A DNA stretch of 64,000 bases from Bacteriovoracaceae bacterium UBA7317 (lineage in GTDB: Bacteria > Bdellovibrionota > Bacteriovoracia > Bacteriovoracales > Bacteriovoracaceae), in the NCBI GenBank assembly GCA_002474345.1, contig DKQD01000168.1:20617-84616 (forward strand), given 5' to 3'. The position numbers and the translations under genes were made by a program. Shown piece after piece: positions 51,213-61,045 of the stretch. Under the pieces are notes generated by a model. That model saw nothing but the letters and a program-made list of their open reading frames with translations. It did no database searches and was not told where the DNA came from. Every line of letters begins with the position of its first letter. Positions within the stretch are counted from its first letter, which is position 1.

Positions 51213-54005
51213 TTAATCTACCTTTTCTTTAGGGATATTCAATAAGAATTCAGTACCTTTATTTTTTATAGTTTTTACCTTAACATTTCCACCAAGTTTT
51301 TGAATATTCGTTTTGACAACGTCCATTCCTATACCGCGTCCCGATAAATCTGTAATAGTGTGACTAGAGCTAAAACCTGGAAGGAAAATTAAATTAACTT
51401 TTTCCTCCTCTGTCATTTCTGAAACTTCTTTCAGCGTTTTTAATTTTTTATCAACGGCGATAGATGAAATTTTATGGCCATCAATTCCTTGTCCGTCATC
51501 TTTTATGGAGATAGTAAAAAAGTCTCCGCTCTTTTTTAGGGAAACCTTTAATGAAGCTTCATTTTTTTTATCTTTCCTGTCCTCTTCAATGCCATGGTCA
51601 ATAGAATTTCTAAGTATATGAATAATGGAATCGTTAAGAAGATTAAAAGTTTTATCATCTACAAAGCCTTCATCACCCTCAAATGAATAATTAACTTTCT
51701 TTTTTAGACTTTTTGAAATTTCCTCTACCATTTGGTTGAAAGAGCTTAGGTGAGTAAGAAAAGGGGTTTTTGTAAGATTTTTTTGAGCTGATTTTAGCTT
51801 TTCGAGGTTTTTTTCCGTTGGTTCTCCTAAATATTGAGTAATCGACTCCTTTAGATTTGTAACCGTTTTATAATAAACCCTTGTAAAAATAGATTCTTCC
51901 ATAGGAGCTTTGCTTGTTGATATTGAGAATACTTCCTTAGCTATTTTTTTATAATATTCAAACTCTTTATGGATTTTCTCAATTTCCTTTATGATGGATT
52001 CAAAAACTTTAGAATCTAATTGTTTTGAGTTGGATAAGTTAGATAAGTTAGATAAGTTAGATTCAACTTTATGAATGAGCCCCGAAAGATTTGTCATGGA
52101 GTGCATCCTTGCATTACCCTTAATTGTATGGATATTTCTGAAAAGTTCTTCAGTTTGATCTTCACTTATTTCTTTATTATTTTTTAACGTTTTTAGAATC
52201 GTTATGTTTTTGTTTATAAGATTTATCGTACTAAATAAAAATCGCTTAATATCCTTTGAATGGAAGGATAGATCTTTGCCTTCCGGAGCGGCCAATTCTT
52301 GCATAACCAAGGATCTTTTATTTTCCTCCAATTCACGAATAAACTTCTCGGCTTCCAAGGATTCTTTTTCTGTGATATCGGTAATGGTCATCATGATTTC
52401 ATCGATAAAATCCCCTTTATAGATTCCATTTAAAGCGATACTCAAAGTTTTTCTTTTTCCTTTTACTTTTATTGTGGCCTTTTCAGGAAAAAGGTCTTTA
52501 TTTAACTCCCATTGAAAATTATCACCACCGATACAAGTCGTAAGAGCAAACTTAAGGGTGGAAAAGTCCTCGCTTGTTTTCGATAAATTTGGAAAAACAA
52601 GATCGTAAAAGTTTTTCCCTTTTATATCTTGATTAAAAACCTTTTGGGAGTGTTTGCTGACGGCTTTACTTTGTATGACTCCATCGATATCTATAGTAAA
52701 AACGGCTTGGCCCATATTATCAAGTAAGTTTGCAACCGAGTTTTTTTCCTCAAATAACTCTTTTGTCCTTTTTTCTACTTCTTTGGAAAGGTTATTTGCG
52801 TACCTTTCCTGCATTTCTTTTGCCTCTCTTTCGATTTTTAAGCTTTCTTCTTGCATAAGGTTAAATCTATCTGCAAGGCCCATTGATAAAAGAACAAGCT
52901 GAAGTGCCGTACCAACAATAGGCGCATAATCTATAATAAAGATATTTGGTAAAATACCAACGACTCCTAAAAGCCCAACAAAAGTGCCCACAATTGTGAA
53001 AACAAAAGCAGAAACAAAGTATTTAGCAGACCTGTAGCCTTGTTTTATTTTATAAATTCCAATAAATAAAATAGTCGGTAGTAAAAGGAGACTAGTTAAG
53101 ACCCAAAATTTAGTTCCAATAGAATATGGAATAATAAAGCTAGATGGGACCAGAAGTAAACTGGTTATGGCAAATGTTTTTAAAATTGTATAAATTTTTG
53201 GCGTTTTATTATTAATTTTCAAAAAGGTTATGCTAAAAAGAGTTAAAGAAAAGAGGATAAGACCTGAAAGAAGAACGAGAAAGTTGTTATTTAACCATGG
53301 GTAATTCCAAACATAAAAACGACTAAAAAAACCTTTCCAAATAGAAAGGTTAATACCATAAAAGAAAACATAGAAAACGTAGTACAAATAGCTTAAACTT
53401 CTTGTTGAAATAAATATAAAAAGGTTGTAGGCGACCATGGCCAAAACTAATCCAAAGAAGAGCCCCATGATATAAGTTTCTTCTTCCATTGAATTCATGA
53501 ATTTTTCTGGCGTATACAAGGCAAGGTCAATTTGGTTAGTTGTTCCTGAAATTTTTATAAAGTAGATAGATTCTTCTTGAGGGTATATTTTAAATATAAA
53601 AGGCCTACCTTTTACCTCCCGAGTTGAAAAAGATAGCTTGTCCCCCGTTTTAACTTTACTAATTCCTTTTTGTGTTTTTTTAAAGAGTGTGATTTCATCT
53701 TGGAGAAAATAATTAGAAATTAAATACCATAAATCCTTTTTATGATTTTCATTTTTTATACGAAATCTTATCCAGAATGCAGATCTTGAAAATCCGAAGT
53801 TATGAGTATTTTTTTGGCTACTTCTAAACTTCTTGGACCATTTTGGACTATTTACATCATTTATCGTAAGCTTGTTTTTAGGATCCTCCAATATATCAAG
53901 ATTTAGGCCAATTTGATAATAACTTTTATCTTTTATAATAATAGGAGGAGCTTCAGCTTTTGAAACATTTGTCAAAATAGTAAGTATAATCAAAAAAATA
54001 AACAT
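51213..54005 (-). CDS. CheA-like 7TM-DISM/PAS/Hpt hybrid histidine kinase
   Basis: The 930-residue protein starts with a signal peptide and a DISMED2-type extracytoplasmic sensor (NFGFSRSAFWIRFRIKN near 70-90). Seven membrane helices follow (about 180-385), then a PAS domain (about 435-560, MMTITDITEKE). An Hpt domain has its phosphoacceptor in FRNIHTIKGNARMH (His about 628). The CheA-type ATPase has N-box HILRNSIDHGIEE near 796, G1 DDGQGI and SGRGIGMDVVKTN near 890. No CheW-like P5 domain and no receiver follow, unlike classical CheA. A tandem 9-bp repeat lies just after the Hpt region. AGGA lies eight bases before the ATG. It is divergent from the next kinase. Confidence 0.93.
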   Translation of the reverse strand: MFIFLIILTILTNVSKAEAPPIIIKDKSYYQIGLNLDILEDPKNKLTINDVNSPKWSKKFRSSQKNTHNFGFSRSAFWIRFRIKNENHKKDLWYLISNYFLQDEITLFKKTQKGISKVKTGDKLSFSTREVKGRPFIFKIYPQEESIYFIKISGTTNQIDLALYTPEKFMNSMEEETYIMGLFFGLVLAMVAYNLFIFISTRSLSYLYYVFYVFFYGINLSIWKGFFSRFYVWNYPWLNNNFLVLLSGLILFSLTLFSITFLKINNKTPKIYTILKTFAITSLLLVPSSFIIPYSIGTKFWVLTSLLLLPTILFIGIYKIKQGYRSAKYFVSAFVFTIVGTFVGLLGVVGILPNIFIIDYAPIVGTALQLVLLSMGLADRFNLMQEESLKIEREAKEMQERYANNLSKEVEKRTKELFEEKNSVANLLDNMGQAVFTIDIDGVIQSKAVSKHSQKVFNQDIKGKNFYDLVFPNLSKTSEDFSTLKFALTTCIGGDNFQWELNKDLFPEKATIKVKGKRKTLSIALNGIYKGDFIDEIMMTITDITEKESLEAEKFIRELEENKRSLVMQELAAPEGKDLSFHSKDIKRFLFSTINLINKNITILKTLKNNKEISEDQTEELFRNIHTIKGNARMHSMTNLSGLIHKVESNLSNLSNLSNSKQLDSKVFESIIKEIEKIHKEFEYYKKIAKEVFSISTSKAPMEESIFTRVYYKTVTNLKESITQYLGEPTEKNLEKLKSAQKNLTKTPFLTHLSSFNQMVEEISKSLKKKVNYSFEGDEGFVDDKTFNLLNDSIIHILRNSIDHGIEEDRKDKKNEASLKVSLKKSGDFFTISIKDDGQGIDGHKISSIAVDKKLKTLKEVSEMTEEEKVNLIFLPGFSSSHTITDLSGRGIGMDVVKTNIQKLGGNVKVKTIKNKGTEFLLNIPKEKVD
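52030..52062. repeat. 9-bp tandem repeat inside the kinase gene
   Basis: About 3.5 copies of TTAGATAAG (plus strand) encode repeated Asn-Leu-Ser units (NLSNLSNLSN) in the Hpt-to-dimerisation linker. The unit is a multiple of three, so copy-number change would alter linker length without shifting the frame. Confidence 0.75.
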
Positions 54006-54034
54006 CGATTCTTTTCCTTTCTGCCCAACTTAAC

Positions 54035-54062
54035 TTGTCGGTAAATAAAGAAAAATTCATTA
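54035..54062 (-). promoter_or_regulatory. Possible sigma-28-like promoter for the minus-strand kinase
   Basis: On the minus strand TAAT is followed after 16 bases by ACCGACAA, 30 bases before the ATG. This resembles the FliA pattern TAAA-N15-GCCGATAA. Confidence 0.4.
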
Positions 54063-54141
54063 AAGATATAAAAATTAAATGATTTTTTTTTGTTTGTTTT
54101 TATTTTCTATAAACAAAACTTATGAAAGAAGATAAAAAGCT

Positions 54142-54168
54142 CAATGAGACTTTCCTTAGAGCCGATTA
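54142..54168 (+). promoter_or_regulatory. Possible sigma-28-like promoter for the 1324-residue kinase
   Basis: CAAT is followed after 15 bases by GCCGATTA (54161-54168), 25 bases before the ATG. The -10 part matches the FliA pattern in seven of eight positions; the -35 part is weak. Confidence 0.4.
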
Positions 54169-54193
54169 GTTTCTGTCTTTACAGAAGGTTTTT

Positions 54194-57100
54194 ATGAAAA
54201 ATTTTCTTCGTTTTATATTCACTTTTACAATTTTTTATAATTTTTGTTTTGCTTCTCCTATTGCAAAAAAGGGAGTTATTGATTTAAGTAATTGGGATAT
54301 TGAAAAAGAAGAAAAGATTGATCTCTATGGGGATTGGCAGTTTTACTGGAAACAATTTATAAAACCTGAAAATATTATTGCAGAAGTCTTGCCCTCAAAC
54401 GCTCTAAGTATAACAATGCCTGGAGAATGGTCTGGCGCCATAAAGGATCCTAAAAATCCAAATAAGAAGTTTGAATTAGGGTATGGCACTTATATCCTCA
54501 AAGTCAAAGGTCTAAAAGTTAAGTCAAAAATAGCCTTTTTCATTCGTTACTTTGCTACGGCCTATACCTTTTATATTATCCAGGGCGATAAAATTACTCA
54601 GGTCGTTAGGACAGGAGGTGTTGGAAAATCAAAGGAAACGTCAATTCCAACGACAACTCAGCGGTTAACTGAGGTTAATATCGAAAGTGGAGACTTTACA
54701 ATATTGGTTCAGGCCTCAAATTATCATTACCGTTCCGGAGGTTTTTTCGGTTCGTTTACCATGGGAAAGGAACCTACTTTAAGAGAGGAGTTTTCAAAAA
54801 ATAATTTTAGGGCCTTCTTCCTCTTGGGTGTAATATTGATCATGTCTTTATATCATTTTGGACTTTTTAGTCTGAGAAGAGAAGACTTAGGAAGCTTTTG
54901 GTTTGGTGTTTTATGTTTTAACTTTTTCTTGAGGGAGCTAGCAGAAAAAACTTTTTTAATGCACTTTGTGAAAGAATCTGGAACATTATTTATGATTAAC
55001 TCTGGATTAGAGTACATATCTATGTATTTGGGCGTTCCTCTTTTCATTCTTTTTATAAGAGAGCTTTTAAAGGATTATATTCATAAATTTATGGTCATTA
55101 TATATGGAACAGCTGGGGTCCTTTTTTCTATTTTTTGTTTGGTGACAAGTCCTGATGTCTATACTCAAAAAATCCCATTAATTGCCTACCAAGGGATTCT
55201 TTTTTCAGGCCTTCTTTATGTTAGTTTTAATATTATAAGGGCCGCCATTAAAAATGCTGAAAATGCAAGGCTCCTTTTATTGGCGGTTTCTGTCTTCTCT
55301 TTGGGGGTAGTATATGACCTTCTTATTACTTATAAAGTAACTGAGCCTCCTTTCATTACACCTTATACTTTTATGGCCTTTATTTTTATTCAAAGTTATA
55401 TTTTGGCAACAAACTTTTCAAGGGCTTATAAGACTGCTGAAAAATTAAGTAAAGATCTAGAGCAAGAGGTTGTTGAAAGAACTAAAGAAGCTGTAGAGGC
55501 AAAAGAAAGGGCGGAGGAATCTGAAGGAAACGTTTCAAGTTTACTTAATAATATGAGGCAATCAGTTTTTACAATTAATAATGAAGGGCATGTTATGACC
55601 CCTGTTTCTCGTTTTACTATTGATATTTTTGGTAAAAATATAGAAGGGCAGAATGTTTTCGAGCATATTTACTCTTCAATAGATGAGTCTTCAGAACTTT
55701 ATGCTACCATCCAGAGTACTTTTAGCACGGTTTTTGATTCAGATGGCATACAATGGGATCTTTCGGAAGATAACCTTCCCCGACGAATTACTTTTAAAGA
55801 AAATGAAGACAAAAATGAAAAAATTTTAAAACTCGCTTATAATCCTCTTTGGAATAGTAGTGAAAATTTAGAGCGGATTATGTTTGTTGTGGAGGATATC
55901 ACAGAAATTGAAAAACTTGAAAAAGAAATGAATGAGCAAAAAACCGCTGCTTCGAAAAATATCCAGATGCTTCAGGAAATGGCTTCCTCCAATAAAGAAG
56001 ACTTAGGGATGTTTTTTACTAATGCAATGAAATTGGCCGCAGGTGCGATAAATTCCACGAAAGAGTACCGAAACAATGTTACTGATGAGAATGATTTTCC
56101 AGAATTAGAAAGTCTTTTTCGAAGTCTTCACACCTTAAAAGGAAACTCCAGAATTTTTGGCCTTTCCCTCATTTCCACGATGGTCCACCATCTTGAAAAT
56201 CAAGTGACAGATTTTAAGAGCTTGGAAAGAGAACAAGAAAAACCAGAGCTAACAACTGTTGACGATTTTATACAGCAATTATATGGTGTTCAAGGTCAGA
56301 TAAATGACTATATGAAAGTAGGGCAGGAGGTATTTGATCTTCACTTTACTGAAGATAAAAAATTTAAAAGAGAGCTTCAGCAATCCATTTCTTTATTTGA
56401 TCTTCTTTTGCAAGAAGCTATTACTCACCCCCTGGAAAAATCAGATTCAGAAAATTTTTCGGATAAAATTAAGTTTATTAAAAGTAGGCACAATTTTTCA
56501 AATTTTTTATACCAATTAAAGATGTGCCTCCATACTACTAAAGGTATCGCACGCTCCATTGGTGAGCGAGAATTGTCTGATTTGGTTCACTCATTAGAAA
56601 GTGGTATAGACCTGCTGGAAAATGATGAAAATATAACAAAAGAAAAATTTGAAGAGGTCCTTCTTTCACCCCAAAAAAAGGTTTTTCAATTGGGAAAGGA
56701 GCTTTTTTTTAAAGCTCAGATGCATAAGGATAGGCAAAATATTTCACATGATGCATGGGTAAAGATTTTTAATGAATCTTACTCTCTTTCAAAATTTGTC
56801 ATGGCAGAAACTCTAGATGATCACGATATTAAAGTTTCCCTAGAGGCCCTTAAAATCACAGCAAAAGAAAATAATTTAGATTTTATGGCGAGGATTGTAA
56901 AAAAGGGGTTTTTAGTTCTAGAGGGAGGAAAACTTTTAGATACCTCTTTACTTCCCTATTGCAGAGAAATGTGGACGTACTTGGCCCTTATCTCTTCTCT
57001 CGATTTAAATAAAAATAGTGATCCGGAAATAATGAAAGAGGTTTTCAATGGTTTCCAAAAAAATAATTTAGATCTTGATCAGGAAGGAAATCTAGGTAAA

Positions 57101-58168
57101 ACCATTTTTATATCATTTCTTAGATCACTTAAAAGAGAGGGAGAAGACCCTAATGTCTTTTTTCAAAGGATGGAAAAATTCCTTCAATGTTCTTATAATA
57201 TGTCAATAAAGTCTTTTGTTCCAGTTGATCAGTTCCTCAATAAACTGCCAGGTGTCCTAAATGATCTTGAAGATAATTTTGTGCCTGAATCTATAAACAA
57301 AACTATTCCAAAAGAAGATGAGACTAGGCACACTTTCTTTTTTACACTAAAGAGATTTATTGAAACGAGTCATGACATTTACCTCAGGCAGCTTGAAGTT
57401 CTAACTCTTTTTAGATTTTATACAGAATTTGAGGTCGATTCTCAAGAAGTTGTTATGCCTCAAATGGTTGAGGTTCTTCTCGATAATTTCAATACATTTA
57501 AAAAAACAATGGCACACCTTCAAAAATCGGAAACTAAAACTGAGCTAGATAAGGCCTTTACCCAATTTAACCGTCTTTTGGATATGCCCGTTAAATATTC
57601 CTTTGTTCGCTTTAAAAGTATTGTAAAGGAGCTTTCTGATGATTTAGGTAAAAAAGTCCAGTTTATTCTTTCCGGTGATCAGGGTTCCCTTCATAGAGAT
57701 AAATTAAATCTTCTTCTCGACTCAATGATTCACCTTGTAAGAAACTCTCTTGATCATGGTATAGAGGAGCCAGGTATTCGACTCTCTAAAAGAAAGGAAG
57801 AGTTCGGTACCCTCGAAATTGAGTGTATAGAGAGAAACGATGATCTTCTTGAGATTTGTGTTAGAGATGATGGAAAAGGAGTTAGTACTGAAGCGGTTCT
57901 TAAAAAAGCCATCAAACAAAACCTTATCACGGAAGACCAAATTAACGAAATGAGTGAAAATGAAAAAGTTTCCTTAATCTTTTTGCCAAATTTCAGTACC
58001 AAAGAAATTACAACCGAAGTCTCTGGAAGAGGAGTTGGAATGGATGTCGTTAAAAAGAACTTGGAGGCAATAGGGGCCAAATTAACCTTAAATAATAAAC
58101 CTGGTTATGGGACAGAGTTCAAAATTGTAATTGATCACAAAGTACCTTTAGATAAAGTTAAGTCCTAA
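54194..58168 (+). CDS. Giant CheA-like 7TM/PAS/double-Hpt kinase
   Basis: The 1324-residue protein has a signal peptide and a jelly-roll-like extracytoplasmic domain (about 25-205, GDWQFYWKQF and GTYILKVKGL). Seven membrane helices follow (about 210-405), then a coiled coil (EVVERTKEAVEAKE) and PAS domain (about 445-580, IMFVVEDITEIE). The first Hpt is FRSLHTLKGNSRIFG (His about 646). A second Hpt-like segment, CLHTTKGIARSIG, lies near 780. A region of about 380 residues without known motifs separates it from the CheA-type ATPase (N-box HLVRNSLDHGIEEP near 1180, G1 RDDGKGV, SGRGVGMDVVKKN near 1277). No CheW/P5 domain or receiver follows. GAAGG lies five bases before the ATG. The next gene, 96 bases downstream, is a close relative. 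Confidence 0.92.
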   Translation: MKNFLRFIFTFTIFYNFCFASPIAKKGVIDLSNWDIEKEEKIDLYGDWQFYWKQFIKPENIIAEVLPSNALSITMPGEWSGAIKDPKNPNKKFELGYGTYILKVKGLKVKSKIAFFIRYFATAYTFYIIQGDKITQVVRTGGVGKSKETSIPTTTQRLTEVNIESGDFTILVQASNYHYRSGGFFGSFTMGKEPTLREEFSKNNFRAFFLLGVILIMSLYHFGLFSLRREDLGSFWFGVLCFNFFLRELAEKTFLMHFVKESGTLFMINSGLEYISMYLGVPLFILFIRELLKDYIHKFMVIIYGTAGVLFSIFCLVTSPDVYTQKIPLIAYQGILFSGLLYVSFNIIRAAIKNAENARLLLLAVSVFSLGVVYDLLITYKVTEPPFITPYTFMAFIFIQSYILATNFSRAYKTAEKLSKDLEQEVVERTKEAVEAKERAEESEGNVSSLLNNMRQSVFTINNEGHVMTPVSRFTIDIFGKNIEGQNVFEHIYSSIDESSELYATIQSTFSTVFDSDGIQWDLSEDNLPRRITFKENEDKNEKILKLAYNPLWNSSENLERIMFVVEDITEIEKLEKEMNEQKTAASKNIQMLQEMASSNKEDLGMFFTNAMKLAAGAINSTKEYRNNVTDENDFPELESLFRSLHTLKGNSRIFGLSLISTMVHHLENQVTDFKSLEREQEKPELTTVDDFIQQLYGVQGQINDYMKVGQEVFDLHFTEDKKFKRELQQSISLFDLLLQEAITHPLEKSDSENFSDKIKFIKSRHNFSNFLYQLKMCLHTTKGIARSIGERELSDLVHSLESGIDLLENDENITKEKFEEVLLSPQKKVFQLGKELFFKAQMHKDRQNISHDAWVKIFNESYSLSKFVMAETLDDHDIKVSLEALKITAKENNLDFMARIVKKGFLVLEGGKLLDTSLLPYCREMWTYLALISSLDLNKNSDPEIMKEVFNGFQKNNLDLDQEGNLGKTIFISFLRSLKREGEDPNVFFQRMEKFLQCSYNMSIKSFVPVDQFLNKLPGVLNDLEDNFVPESINKTIPKEDETRHTFFFTLKRFIETSHDIYLRQLEVLTLFRFYTEFEVDSQEVVMPQMVEVLLDNFNTFKKTMAHLQKSETKTELDKAFTQFNRLLDMPVKYSFVRFKSIVKELSDDLGKKVQFILSGDQGSLHRDKLNLLLDSMIHLVRNSLDHGIEEPGIRLSKRKEEFGTLEIECIERNDDLLEICVRDDGKGVSTEAVLKKAIKQNLITEDQINEMSENEKVSLIFLPNFSTKEITTEVSGRGVGMDVVKKNLEAIGAKLTLNNKPGYGTEFKIVIDHKVPLDKVKS

Positions 58169-58211
58169 GAGAAATATAAAAATTAAATATATTTTATCTA
58201 ATTCATAAATT

Positions 58212-58238
58212 TAATTGGTCCATTCTTTTTGCCGACAA
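58212..58238 (+). promoter_or_regulatory. Possible sigma-28-like promoter for the 926-residue kinase
   Basis: TAAT is followed after 15 bases by GCCGACAA (58231-58238), 26 bases before the ATG. It is arranged like the elements upstream of the two neighbouring kinase genes. Confidence 0.4.
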
Positions 58239-58264
58239 ATAGAGTCTAGAATAGGAATTCCTTT

Positions 58265-61045
58265 ATGAGTTTTTGTTTAAAAATTCTATTTCTTTTCGTT
58301 TTTCTTCAGAGCATAGGCTTTGGTGCACCTAAGTCTGTAAAAGGTGAAATAGATTTGGGGCAATGGGATATTGAAAAAAATAAGAAGATTGATTTAAGCG
58401 GTCAATGGCATTTTTTTTGGAATCAAATTATTGACCTTGAAAAAATAATGAAAGAAGGAATACCAAAAAAGGGCCATTATATAAATGTTCCAGGACTTTG
58501 GTCATCTTTGAATGACCCCTACAAAAAGGGTAAAAAATTAACTTTAGGTCACGGAACTTATATTCTTAAAGTTAAAGGTCTAAAATCGAAAGGAAAAGTT
58601 GGTTTTGTTTTACCTTATTTTGCAACAGCTTTTAAGTCTTATATTATTCAAGGAAATAAAATATATAACCTATTGAGTTCAGGTCAAGTCGGAAAGACAA
58701 AAGAAACATCTATTCCAACTGCTTCAGAAAGAACGAATGATTTAAGTCTGACTAGTGAGGACTTTTATATAGTTTTTCATGGATCTAATTTTCATTATCG
58801 TTCTGGTGGTTTCTTCTATCCTTTAAAAATGGGAGACGCTGATATTATTAAGAAAGAGGTCACTCAGAATAACTTTATATCCTTTTTTGTACTAGGTATT
58901 ACTTTTATTATTTCCGTTTATCATTTTGGTCTTTTTACTTTAAGAAGAAAAGACCTTGGGAGTTTATGGTTTGGTATTTTTTGTTTAACATTTTTTTTAA
59001 GAGAGCTTTCAACTGAAACTCATTTGATGAATTTTATAGATAAGTCTCTTTTTATTTTTACTTTAAACTCAAAATTAGAGTATCTAACCCTTTTCTTGCT
59101 TCCACCAATCCAGTTAATGTTCATGAAAAGCATTTTAAAGGATTGTCTTCATAAAAGAATAATTAATATGTTTTGGGCCATAAGTATCAGTTATTCAATC
59201 TTTACATTATTAACCCCTAGTGTTGTATTTACGAATAAGCTGAATACTTTAAGTTTTCAATTGTTAGTGGCTTTTTCCAATATCTTATACGTACTCTATG
59301 TTTTGATTAAGGCTTCTCTTAATAAGGTTCAGTACGGAAAGTTATTGCTAATGGCAATCACCTTTTTATTTTTTGGGGCTATTTATGATATTTTGGTAAA
59401 TAACGATATAATAATTTCCCCCTTTATTTCACCATATACTTTTATTTTGTTTATTTTTATCCAAAGCTATATTCTTGCCACAAAGTTTTCTATAGCTTTT
59501 AAAACAGCTGAAAATTTAAGTGTTAATTTAGAAAAAGAAGTTATGATTCGAACAAAGGAAGCTTTTGATGCTAGAAATGAAGCCATTAAATCTGAAGAAA
59601 ACACTTCGAACCTTTTAAATAATATGAGACAGTCTGTTTTTTCGGTGGATATGGTAGGGACAATCATTCCACCGGTTTCTGAATACAGTCAAGAGTTATT
59701 TGGTACAGATATAAAAGGGAAAACAGTTTTTGACACACTTTTAAAAGAATTCGATAAAAAATCTGAAATTATTTCGCAGGTAAAGTTTGTTTTGTCTGTA
59801 TCAATAGGTGCTGAACTTTTTCAATATAAAATTATTTCAGAAAATCTACCAACTAAAGTTACTTTCCCATTTGATAACGAAAAGGAAAAAACTTTGAAGG
59901 TTAATACTTCACCTATTTTAAATAAAGACCAGAAAATTGAAAAAATCATGTTTGTTGTTGAGGATATAACTGAATTAAAAAAGTTAGAAAGAGAAGCAAA
60001 AGAGAATGAGGAAGCCTCTGCTATTAAAATTCAAAGACTTCAAGAAGTCGTATCAAATGACAAAAAGGATTTTCGTGTTTTTACGAGGGATGTAAACCTC
60101 AATTTAGATTTAGCGGACGAATCAATTAAAAATTTAAATATCGATGGTTTCTTTAGGGCTGCGCATACAATAAAAGGGACTTCTCGAATTTATAATTTAA
60201 CAGGCCTTTCAAGTGAAGTTCACCTTATTGAAACTAAAATTATGGAGCTTAAAAAAGTTAAGTATAAAGAGGATGTTTTGGAAGAAAAAATTTTAAATAC
60301 AAATAAAGAACTAAAAATAATAGTGGAAGATTATTTAAAACTAGGTCGTGAAATTTTTGGTTCAGACGTCGATGAAACTTTCTCCGTACTTAACATGGAA
60401 TCCATAGAGTTATCGAAGACAACTTTTTTTAATGGTTTAGAAAAATTAAAAGAAATTGGAAATGAAAGGAATGATCAAAGAATTCTTGATATTGTTAAAA
60501 TGTTAGAGCTTGAAGAGCTCAGGGAAGCATTATCTAGCTTAAAAAAAGTTGTAAGCAAAATATCAACTTCATTGAATAAAAAAATCCATTTAGAGGTTTT
60601 AGGCGATTATGTTTACTTAGATGTAAAAATGACTTCAATGTTAAAAGATTCTATTATGCATATCGTGCAAAATAGTTGTGACCATGGCATAGACAAAGAG
60701 GGCCTTATTAAGATTAATTTATCTGAGATGGAAGAAGACTTTATAATTACTATTTTGGATAATGGGAGAGGAATTGACCCTGCTAAAATTAAGCAAAGGG
60801 CCTTAGATAAAAGAATTGTGGAGCAAGTAGAGTTAGAAAATTTTACTGATAAAGAAATTCTTTCCTTAATCATGCGACCTGGATTTTCAACAAAACAAGT
60901 CGCAACGGAGTACTCCGGCCGGGGTGTTGGCCTAGATGTGGTTCAAACAAATATTCAAAAATTAGGTGGTTCAATATCAATAAATTCTATTGTTGGAAGA
61001 GAGACAAAGTTTGAAATCAAAATTCCAAAAAGCAAGGCCCTCTAG
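58265..61045 (+). CDS. CheA-like 7TM/PAS/Hpt kinase, paralogue of the preceding gene
   Basis: The 926-residue protein is colinear with the preceding kinase. The signal peptide, jelly-roll-like sensor (SGQWHFFWNQI, GTYILKVKGL, NFHYRSGGFF), seven membrane helices, coiled coil and PAS (ending IMFVVEDITELK) align directly. It keeps one Hpt (FRAAHTIKGTSRIYN, His about 635) and has lost the second Hpt and the long inserted region. The CheA-type ATPase has N-box HIVQNSCDHGIDKEG near 798, G1 LDNGRGID and SGRGVGLDVVQTN near 885. No CheW/P5 domain or receiver. AGGA lies eight bases before the ATG. Probably arose by tandem duplication followed by domain loss or gain. Confidence 0.92.
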   Translation: MSFCLKILFLFVFLQSIGFGAPKSVKGEIDLGQWDIEKNKKIDLSGQWHFFWNQIIDLEKIMKEGIPKKGHYINVPGLWSSLNDPYKKGKKLTLGHGTYILKVKGLKSKGKVGFVLPYFATAFKSYIIQGNKIYNLLSSGQVGKTKETSIPTASERTNDLSLTSEDFYIVFHGSNFHYRSGGFFYPLKMGDADIIKKEVTQNNFISFFVLGITFIISVYHFGLFTLRRKDLGSLWFGIFCLTFFLRELSTETHLMNFIDKSLFIFTLNSKLEYLTLFLLPPIQLMFMKSILKDCLHKRIINMFWAISISYSIFTLLTPSVVFTNKLNTLSFQLLVAFSNILYVLYVLIKASLNKVQYGKLLLMAITFLFFGAIYDILVNNDIIISPFISPYTFILFIFIQSYILATKFSIAFKTAENLSVNLEKEVMIRTKEAFDARNEAIKSEENTSNLLNNMRQSVFSVDMVGTIIPPVSEYSQELFGTDIKGKTVFDTLLKEFDKKSEIISQVKFVLSVSIGAELFQYKIISENLPTKVTFPFDNEKEKTLKVNTSPILNKDQKIEKIMFVVEDITELKKLEREAKENEEASAIKIQRLQEVVSNDKKDFRVFTRDVNLNLDLADESIKNLNIDGFFRAAHTIKGTSRIYNLTGLSSEVHLIETKIMELKKVKYKEDVLEEKILNTNKELKIIVEDYLKLGREIFGSDVDETFSVLNMESIELSKTTFFNGLEKLKEIGNERNDQRILDIVKMLELEELREALSSLKKVVSKISTSLNKKIHLEVLGDYVYLDVKMTSMLKDSIMHIVQNSCDHGIDKEGLIKINLSEMEEDFIITILDNGRGIDPAKIKQRALDKRIVEQVELENFTDKEILSLIMRPGFSTKQVATEYSGRGVGLDVVQTNIQKLGGSISINSIVGRETKFEIKIPKSKAL

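Noticed and set aside
51080-51232. Plus-strand frame of 50 codons
   Set aside because: The AGGGG site is about 13 bases from the ATG, the sequence has low complexity, and it runs into the antisense of the kinase stop.
51213-61045. Calling these kinases chemotaxis CheA
   Set aside because: No CheW-binding domain and no che genes nearby; only the Hpt and ATPase modules resemble CheA.
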